From assembly GCF_963924675.1 (NCBI RefSeq), contig NC_089220.1:116142697-116206696 (forward strand): DNA of 64,000 nt, given 5' to 3'. A program made the position numbers and the translations under genes. Shown here piece by piece: positions 57,263-64,000 of the stretch. Numbering within the stretch: the first letter of the stretch is position 1; each line of letters begins with the position of its first letter. The notes under the pieces are model-generated. The model was not told the origin of the DNA. It was given only the letters and a program-made list of their open reading frames with translations, and searched no databases. Source of the stretch: Phocoena phocoena. Its lineage: Eukaryota > Chordata > Mammalia > Artiodactyla > Phocoenidae.

Positions 57263-57939
57263 ATTGCTCATCTGAGCGCAGGAGAAAGGAATGCCACGAT
57301 TGATTAGTGATGTCTGCTATGGACCTGGGCCGGTCCCCTGAGCTGTATAAAATTGCAGGCCATGTGTTGGCCTCTGTGTTATAGGCCCAACCCCAAGCAC
57401 GTGTTCATCTCTACCTAGCCCTTTTGAGCCCATTCACTTTGCCCAACCTGAGAAAACTGCCAATCTGACTTCTGGGACTTTAATCAGGTGTAGGTCCAGT
57501 AGTTCTGGCGTGGGCACCATCCTACCAAATGGCACCAGCACATCAACAGGACAAGGGCCTCCTGGGTGTGGTCCTGTGCTCTTTCCTCTTGTGTGGGCTG
57601 GCTTGTGGCCAGTGACACTGGGAATGCGGGTTTTGCTTTTGTTTTTTCCCCAAGGCCTCTTCCTCCCAAAGCTAAATAATATCAACATAAAAGTGTTTCC
57701 TGAGCCTGAATTAGCCATTTCAAGCCCACTCCACCAGCCCACACCCACAGACCTCCCGACCAGAACCCTAGCTGGGAAAGCCCATCCCAGACTCTCCACT
57801 TGCTTTTCCAGACAATGAGAAGCTAAAATTGGGCCATGGAGACAGCTGGAAATGCCTGGGGATTGGGGGAGGGAAGGGGGGGAGGGGGCAGTGGTGAGCT
57901 TGGAGTGAGGGAGGCAAGGATAAGGTATGAGAAAAACTG
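57263..57939. other. Intergenic, no gene seen
   Basis: Mixed composition with a G-rich run at 57858-57885. No feature is recognised. Confidence 0.5.
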
Positions 57940-58520
57940 GATCTCAGGTCCACATCATCCTTACCATCATTACCATCATCATCCACCCCACCCCTGCTCA
58001 AAATCCTTCAATGACTTCCTAGAACCTACGGGATAAAGATCTAGGGCCTTGCCCCCAGGAACTGGCACTGATGGGGTAATTTAATCTTGCTTCAAGAACC
58101 TCTCCCCCTTTTATCTTATTCATTCATCCAACAAGAATGTATCATAGGCACTGTTCTAGTTGCTAGAGATGCAGCTGTGACCAAAACTGACACGTGTTTC
58201 TCTGCCTTCCTGGAGCTCGCATTACTGCAACTAACCCTACAACACCCCAAGTCTTCGCACACCCCTAGGCCTTTGCAAATGCTGTTCCCTCTTCCATTCT
58301 TCGGTGACTTCTCTACCTGGGGTGGGGGGGCATCTACTCATCGTCCAAGGCCCACTCCATGCTTTCCCTGACACCTCCCCCAAAATGGGTTGGTTCCCCT
58401 CCCACCTAGGACCCTTGCAAGTATGGTCACCATCCAGCCCCACATCTGCCTCCCCTACCAGGATGAAAGGGCTTGAGGGCAGGGCCTGTGCCTTCCCTCA
58501 CCAGGACCCCAGAACCCAAT
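57940..58520. repeat. L2 fragments in both orientations
   Basis: Forward L2-like CAATGACTTCCTAGAACC at 57990-58075, inverted L2 end (CATAGGCACTGTTCTAGTTG) at 58110-58225, and forward L2 (CTTTGCAAATGCTGTTCCCT to AGGGCAGGGCCTGTGCC) at 58230-58520. Confidence 0.6.
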
Positions 58521-58911
58521 TCCGGGTGCCCTCCCCCTAAAGCTCCATCTTCTCCCCAGCTCAGGACTGAGCAGGAGAGGCATGGAGGCCAGGTGGGGTC
58601 TAGAACTCCTCTGAAGAGTTCAAGGTCATTCTGAAACCTCTGCCTGGGACCATCCTACTCCTGGCATTCCAGGGCAGAGGCTCGGAGGAGAAAAGGCACA
58701 GACTGTTTCCAGCAAAGGAAGGTGGAGGACTAAGGGGAGACAGGGATAGAGAAGACCAGGGCACTCAGGACTGTGAATGCTGCGAGCTGTTAAAGGGTTT
58801 CAAGCAGCAGAGAGATGAGATGGCAGTGGCCTTCCCCCAAGCAAGACAGGATGGCAGGACACTGACCAATGGGGGTAAACCTCAATGGCCCTTAGAATTA
58901 TGAAGTAGAGG

Positions 58912-59119
58912 GCTTCCCTGGTGGCGCAGTGGTTGAGAGTCCGCCTGCCGATGCAGGGGATGTGGGTTTGTGCCCCGGCCCGGGAGGATCCCACATGCCG
59001 CAGAGCGGCTGGGCCCATGAGCCATGGCCGCTGAGCCTGCGCGTCCGGAGCCTGTGCTCCGCAACGGGAGAGGCCACCAACAGTGAGAGGCTCGCGTACC
59101 GCAAAAAAAAAAAAAAAAA
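58912..59119 (+). mobile_element. CHR-type SINE, young subfamily
   Basis: Long A tail and a perfect 18-bp repeat, AGAATTATGAAGTAGAGG, at 58894-58911 and 59120-59137. Confidence 0.95.
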
Positions 59120-59137
59120 AGAATTATGAAGTAGAGG

Positions 59138-61244
59138 GAGGCCTAAAGGAGTGCCCCATCCCCTGCTGGCTTCTCCAGGAGAGCTGAGCTTTGGTTTTTC
59201 ACAGTCTCATTCTCTCTTTTGTGCCCCCCTGGGGAGGGATGCACAAGACAGGAGACAGAAGGACGCGCCGGGCTCCTGTCCCCGGCCTGGCCCGCAAGAG
59301 GCTGGTGTTGGTGCCGTGATACTCTGTGGATCTCCATGCCCCCCAGGGCCCACCTTAATGGTCCTCCCACCCACCAGCCCCAAGGCCCACTGTGCTGTTT
59401 ACCTGTCAGGGGAAAACAAGGCAGCAGCCTTGTGCCCGGCCTGCCCCCTCCCCGCCAGCTCATTTACATGGGATTTACACGGGCTCATTTCATGCCTCGA
59501 TGCACACGGCTTCCCGGCCCGCCTGCCCGCCAGGCCTCTCCCGGTGCCTCCATGGAGACAAAGGAGTATGTTCTGTCCCTCATGTCCCCTGCTGTAGGCC
59601 CAGAGGGGCACCGAGAGAATCCCCATAGGAAAGAGGGAACTCCCTGGGGTCCAGAGAGAGGGCAGGGACCTCACTGGAGGCTGCCCAGCAATCAGGGCCA
59701 GGACTTGAGCCCCACTTTCTCCACTAGCGGCTCCCAGAACCCACTCCTTCTGCCCTTTCCCCCACCATCGAGGGGCTTGTGGAGGGGGCCGCTGCTGCCG
59801 CTGCTGCCCAGCTGTGATCTGGAAAAACTGACTCACCAAGTCATTGACTCTGAGCTCCTTCCAAAGACCAAATTAGTCTTAGAGCCCAGTACAGTGTGCA
59901 AGAAGGGGCCTCTCAGAAGCCCGGCCAAGCCCCTTCCTCTTCCACATGAGGAGAATGAGGCTCAGGAAGGGCCAGGTCTGCCCAGGATCGCGAAGGGTGA
60001 TGGTGGCCCCAGGTCTCTGCCCCCAGCCCAGAGTTCACTGGGGTCCCCCAAACTCTCAGACTCCTGGCCTGAGCACCTGCTGCCACCTTGGCCACCCTGG
60101 GAAGGCAGTGTGTGGGAGAGGAAAGAACCAAGGAGAACCTTCAGCGTGGGGCTGGCCCAGAAGAGCACAGGGCAGCCTGAATGGGAGGGAGCGATTCCAG
60201 CCCTGTGGGGTCTGCAAGCCAGCCAGAAGCTCGGCTCAGATTCAGAGAGGGGAACTGTCCCAAGTCGGCCACATCCCTCTCCCCGGTAGTTACTGTTCGG
60301 GAAAATCTCCCAGCGAATCTCAAAAGGCCTGGATCCCTGCACAAGGGGCGGGAGAGAGGGGAACAAAGGGGTGGGGAGGGGAGAGAAGAAAGTCTGGGTT
60401 TCCCTGTGCATCTCCCCACAGGATGCCCCACCCTCCATCCCTGGTCCTGTCCTAGTTCTGTCCACTATCCCCCTGAAGAGCCTCAAGCTCCCCTCCCCAC
60501 CTCCCACACCTACGTCAGGGCTCCTTTCCACACACCTTTTGGGATTCTAAATCTATTTGATTTGCTTTATCTTGGAGGGGGCTCAAGAGTTTCTAAGGCA
60601 CAAATCCCACCTCAGCCCTGTCACTGCCCTGCGGGTTGAAAAGCCAAGCTCTGGGACTGGCACACAAAGCCTGCCCGCTGGTCCCTCCTTGCTCTCCAGC
60701 TGTCCCCTCTGCACACACACTGACCCCTGCCCTTCCTGCTGGCCCTACCTGGAATAAGGACCTCATCTCCACTCAGGCACCACCACCTGCCCTGCCCTCT
60801 AGCCTCCTGCCCACACACTTCCATCGCCACAGGTTTCCCCCACAGGGTCTTATTTGATCAGCTTTCCCTCCCAGAATGGACCCCTTGAAGGCAGGGAGGC
60901 CCAAGGCTGTTTCTAGCATGGCCAGGCCTACCAGGGGAAATGGTCAGGGGGTGGAGGCTGGGAAGGGTAAAGACCCGCTCCTGAGTTGTGAGGAAAGGTG
61001 GGGTGCAGGAGCTGTCTGGGCTCCAGGGTCATTGCTTGGCACGCAGAGCCCTGCTCAGGAGCTGTGGGTTTAGATCCCACTCCTGCCTCTCACTAACTGG
61101 GAGCCCTGCTGTGTGTTTCCTTAGCTCTAAGGCTCTAAGCAGGGGGCCAGTGAGAGTGTGTGATGCTCCCAGGGGCAGCAGGTACCCTCACCCTCACCCC
61201 CTGACCCCCTGACCAGAATGGCTTTAAAGGCAAGCAGCAGACAC
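59138..61244. other. GC-rich intergenic DNA downstream of SEMA7A
   Basis: It holds the longest open frame of the window (59219-60289 plus, 356 codons), with overlapping frames on the minus strand. The plus-strand frame passes through a MIR-like stretch (GAGGAGAATGAGGCTCAGGA, about 59949), so it is probably chance. L2-like words lie at 60700-60930 and a MIR scrap at 61055-61200. Confidence 0.5.
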
Positions 61245-61246
61245 AG

Positions 61247-62581
61247 GTAAATAAATAGCTTGTTTATTAGTAATATGTTACATTATTAAAGTGCATTGAG
61301 AAGAGATGCAGGGGCCGAAGCTGGAAGGCCACTAGCCCCAGGCTGGCCAGACACAGCCAGAGAAGGGCCCAGCTCTCTGCTGAAATCCATGGACAGGACT
61401 GGGGGCAGAGCCGCCCACCTGGAGAGCTTGGCCCAGGTCGTCCCTACAGGAATTCACAGTTTAGCCTAAGTTATAACATGTCCTGAGCTGAAGGTGGGAG
61501 GCTAGGAGCATGGAAGCACAGCCCCTGGGGAAGGGGGCTGAGGGGAGGGGAGGGGAGGGGAGGTAGGCCCCCACCCCCCCACCCCCCAGCCCCCAATGCC
61601 AAGGGCAGAGTCCCGGAACCTCCCCCTGAGGACCTGGCTCCTCCTTCAAAATGAACACGGTGAAACTAGCGCTCAGTTTTCTCCTTCATTCTCCCCTGTC
61701 TCCCTCATCCCACCCCCTCCCATAACCACCCCACATGAGGGGCTTGGACGATGTCCCCTTCAGACTGGGCTCCCAGGGCAGAGCCAGCTCATGCCACTCT
61801 CGCCAAACCCACACCCATCCCTGGACTCTTATCCCATTCCCGGGAGCCGCAGACTGGGACCCCCCTGCCCGTGACCCATCCCTTCCCCAGCCCCTCCCTC
61901 CCCACCCCACCCCAGCACGCAGTTTTGGTATTTCATACAGATGCAGTCAGAAGTAGCTATACATGAAATAAGCCTAACATAAAAATAGAGCTTTTTCCGT
62001 CCTTCTGTCCGGAAAGCAAACATCCTTCAATAAACATGCAAGGCAGCTGCCTAGTGAGACCCAGGGCTGGTGAGGGGGCCACAGAGGGCTGCCCTGGGCC
62101 TGCGGGAACACTAGCCACCCCCAGCCATGGCAGGAGGGAGGATGAGGGGGGCAATTTGGGTATAGAGGGTCCAGAAGGACTCAGGCCTCAGCCCAAACGT
62201 CCAGAGATGGGGTCCCAACTCCCCTTTTTAAACCCCTCTCTCTGGGCCACAGGCTCTTAGGCCAAGAGCATCATTGCATTTAGTCAGTTTGAGGAGCAGT
62301 TTTTGAAAAATGGTCTCCAAAAGATAAAGTCTTGGGTCAGCAAGGCGCCAGCTTCACAGTCGGAGCCTCCATTCTCTGGCCCACACCCACCCCTGCCCCA
62401 CCGGGGCCCAACAGCCGCCTGCGGCTGGCCATCTCCAGGCCTGGCGTTCCCCGTCGGGTTATGTAGTTCCCCTGGAAGAAGTGGTGGGCAAGGAGCTCCG
62501 GGCCCAGCCGGTTCTGGGTGTGAGACTTTTCTAGTGCCTTGGGGCTGCAGAAGCCCACAGCATGCCCAGCCCCAGGAGGCC
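61247..62581 (-). other. SEMA7A: SEMA7A 3' UTR
   Basis: About 1.33 kb from the stop codon to the predicted cleavage site. In transcript order it has a C/G-rich start, then a segment at 61650-61744 that is repeated in the last intron, then a run of GGGGG blocks (61598-61566) directly followed by CCCCT repeats (61563-61534), then an AT-rich end. No open continuation of the frame exists. Confidence 0.75.
61263..61268 (-). terminator. SEMA7A: SEMA7A poly(A) signal
   Basis: AATAAA on the minus strand (in CTAATAAACAAG), about 1.3 kb below the stop codon. It is the only canonical signal seen on that strand in the 3' UTR. Cleavage is expected near 61245-61250. Confidence 0.75.
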
Positions 62582-62943
62582 CTAATGGACCAGCAGGCCA
62601 AGAGTAAGCGTGGGCAGGACACCCAGCCAGAGGGAGGCAGCCAGGGCGCGGGCGCGGCCCAGCAGGTGTGAGGTCATGGCGCCATCCTCGCGCAGCAGCT
62701 GCCAGTGCTGAGCCTCGTGGAGGTAGGAGCCCTCCTGGGCCTCGCAGTAGTAGTGGCCGTACTGGAGGTCCGTGAGGTTCTCGATGAACAGGATGCAGTT
62801 GGGGCTCTGGTGGCCGGGCTCACAGCTCTGCTCCACGCTGTTCTCGTGGCGCCACGAGTAGGTGGCGTGGCGGGACTCCATGGGGCAGCTCAGGTAGTAG
62901 CGAGAGTTCTGGGCCAGGGAAACCTTCTGCAGTGGGGCTTGTT
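62582..62943 (-). CDS. SEMA7A: SEMA7A last exon: Ig domain and GPI signal
   Basis: It codes for the C-terminal ~120 residues of semaphorin 7A, a GPI-anchored ligand for integrin beta-1 and plexin C1 that promotes axon growth and T-cell and monocyte responses. The Ig-like domain shows YLSCPMES and YYCEAQEG, whose cysteines form the domain disulfide, plus SWRH between them and an NLT glycosylation site. The protein ends in a hydrophobic tail, AASLWLGVLPTLTLGLLVH, the GPI attachment signal, with no cytoplasmic part. The acceptor is CCCCAG before 62943 and the stop TAG is at 62584-62582. One base from the previous exon completes the first codon. The sequence is intact and close to the human protein. 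Confidence 0.96.
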
Positions 62944-63264
62944 CTGGGGAGGGATGGGGAGATAGCCATGAGGAGGGGCTGACGGCTCCCAGGGCAGGCT
63001 GTGTCCTCCCCCACTGATAGGCCTCCAAGGCCAAGGCTTCTGAATGAACGCGGGGAAACCAGCGCCCAGTCTCCTCTTGACTCTCCCCTGCTGCCCTCAC
63101 CCCACTCCTCTCACAACCACCCCACACCAACGGGGCTCCCTCCACAGGACTGTCCTGCCCATCTGTCTGGAGCCCCCAGGACCAGACCAGGCCTCCCTCA
63201 GACAGGGCAATCAGGGCACGGCGGTACCACCCTAATGGGATGGGGGCAGGGCCAGGTCATGTAC
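62944..63264 (-). other. SEMA7A: SEMA7A last intron
   Basis: 321 bp, from GTACAT at 63264 to CCCCAG at 62944. It contains at 63043-63137 a ~95 bp segment related to one in the 3' UTR. Confidence 0.9.
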
Positions 63265-63326
63265 CTGGCTTTGGGTTGGGGCACCCCTTGTGTGGCTCGG
63301 CTGGATTGATGGACTGCAGCACTGGC
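63265..63326 (-). CDS. SEMA7A: SEMA7A exon, linker between PSI and Ig domains
   Basis: A 62-bp exon coding VLQSINPAEPHKGCPNPKP, the linker between the cysteine-rich PSI module and the Ig domain, matching mammalian SEMA7A. The acceptor is CTCCAG before 63326. The donor after 63265 is GTACAT, a weak but valid GT. Phases (one base in, one base out) join both neighbours in frame. Confidence 0.94.
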
Positions 63327-63525
63327 CTGGAGTTGGAAGGAAGAGAGAGGCTAAGCAGACAGGAGGCCACAGGCCTGGCCCCTTCCCTGTCCTCCTCCCC
63401 ACCCAGCACCAGCAGCGGTGCCCACCCAGAGGAGGGTCTGGCCAGAAGGGCCGCCTCCTGTAGACCATCAACCCCCACTGCTGTGTTCGCTGTCTCCTAG
63501 CGACAAGGGATCCCAGCCAACATAC

Positions 63526-63686
63526 TCTGACTTTGGGGAGCTGTAGATGGAGACGCAGCGGTCCTGGTTCCAGCCGCAGTAGGGGTCTCGAGCCATGAGG
63601 CAGCCATGGCAGCCCCCACTGTAGACCTCACACAGGTCCAGGGGCACCTGGCTCACCTCCCACTGGGAGTTCACATACAGTTTCCG
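63526..63686 (-). CDS. SEMA7A: SEMA7A exon, PSI module
   Basis: A 161-bp exon starting [19 protein letters not shown] and carrying the PSI (plexin-semaphorin-integrin) signature [16 protein letters not shown] followed by NQDRCVSIY. This small cysteine-knot supports the Sema propeller and places it for plexin binding. The acceptor TTTCCAG lies before 63686 and the donor GTATGT after 63526. The exon ends in phase 2. All expected cysteines of the segment are present. Confidence 0.96.
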
Positions 63687-63889
63687 CTGGAAAGAGAAAA
63701 GGACTGAGTCAGGTCAGGGCCCCCATCCCAACTGAGTTCTAAGCCCCTAAGCTTTGGTCCAGCTGCCTGGCAGACCCTGGGGCCCAGAGACCCAGCAAAG
63801 GACATGCAAATCACATGCAGAGGAGCTCTGTCCTCACCTGGCCATCCCTGGGCAGCCCCATAGGGCAAGGGTTGGTTGGGGAGGCTCAC
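63687..63889 (-). other. SEMA7A: SEMA7A intron between Sema-end and PSI exons
   Basis: 203 bp, GTGAGC to TTTCCAG. Nothing else is seen. Confidence 0.9.
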
Positions 63890-64000
63890 CCGGTCAGAGT
63901 CCAGTGACATGGCCTGGATAGTGGCTGGACGGCGAAAGGGCTGGATCTCCAAGATGCTGAAGACAAGGCTGTGTTCCCGTTCCCCCGACTCCACCACCTT
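63890..64000 (-). CDS. SEMA7A: SEMA7A exon, end of the Sema propeller (cut by window edge)
   Basis: 37 in-frame codons are visible, beginning KVVESGEREHSLVFSI and including EIQPFRRPATIQAMSLDSDR, which close the last blades of the seven-bladed Sema domain. The donor is CGG|GTGAGC after 63890, phase 0. No acceptor appears before the window end, so the exon may continue. The remaining ~435 N-terminal residues, including the integrin-binding RGD loop known in the family, lie beyond the right edge. Confidence 0.94.

Noticed and set aside
13941..59119. Recurrent 60-100 codon frames with similar proteins in many places
   Set aside because: They are the same SINE body read in different frames and strands, not a gene family.

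Overview
This is a mammalian nuclear window, almost certainly from a cetacean and probably a toothed whale. It holds about 25 tRNA-Glu-derived CHR-type SINEs, the family found in whales, hippos and ruminants. Nine of them belong to a young subfamily whose body reads GCGGCTGGGCCCGTGAGCC; I associate that type with odontocetes, from memory and not from a search. L1 tails of cetartiodactyl type support the same lineage. Nothing prokaryotic, plasmid-like or phage-like is present.

Only two protein-coding genes can be supported, both on the minus strand and both partial. At the left are exons 2 and 1 of CYP11A1 (mitochondrial cholesterol side-chain cleavage enzyme) with its start codon, TATA box, SF-1 site and GC boxes (796-4902). 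At the right are the last four exons, the 3' UTR and the poly(A) signal of SEMA7A (GPI-anchored semaphorin 7A), 61245-64000. They are neighbours in the same order on human 15q24.1. The genes are not functionally linked: one makes pregnenolone in steroidogenic mitochondria, the other signals at the surface of neurons and leukocytes.

The ~56 kb between them holds no gene I can defend. From 4.98 to 12.6 kb is a stack of endogenous retroviral pieces: an old LTR, split by a later tRNA-Ser-primed provirus (5310-11834), which carries another LTR and SINEs, followed by a further solo LTR. The old LTR begins only about 170 bp upstream of the CYP11A1 TATA box. A second, unbroken copy of it lies at 14.95-15.4 kb on the other strand and shows the pre-insertion junction. 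From 12.6 to 28 kb the DNA is repeat-rich. From 28 to 50 kb it is more GC-rich, with a CpG-rich block at 29.69-30.16 kb bracketed by two CTCF-like motifs. From 45.6 to 47.7 kb is a long L2/MIR block. From 48 to 61 kb is GC-rich unique sequence with scattered MIR, L2 and L1 fragments.

I found no undescribed gene system. The most useful observations are the retroviral sequence against the CYP11A1 proximal promoter, the self-dating nested insertions (including a tail-less SINE and a double hit at one target), the CpG/CTCF-like block, and a duplicated ~95 bp segment and G-run/C-run tract inside SEMA7A. Repeat names and domain calls come from recognition by eye; no alignment or database search was run.
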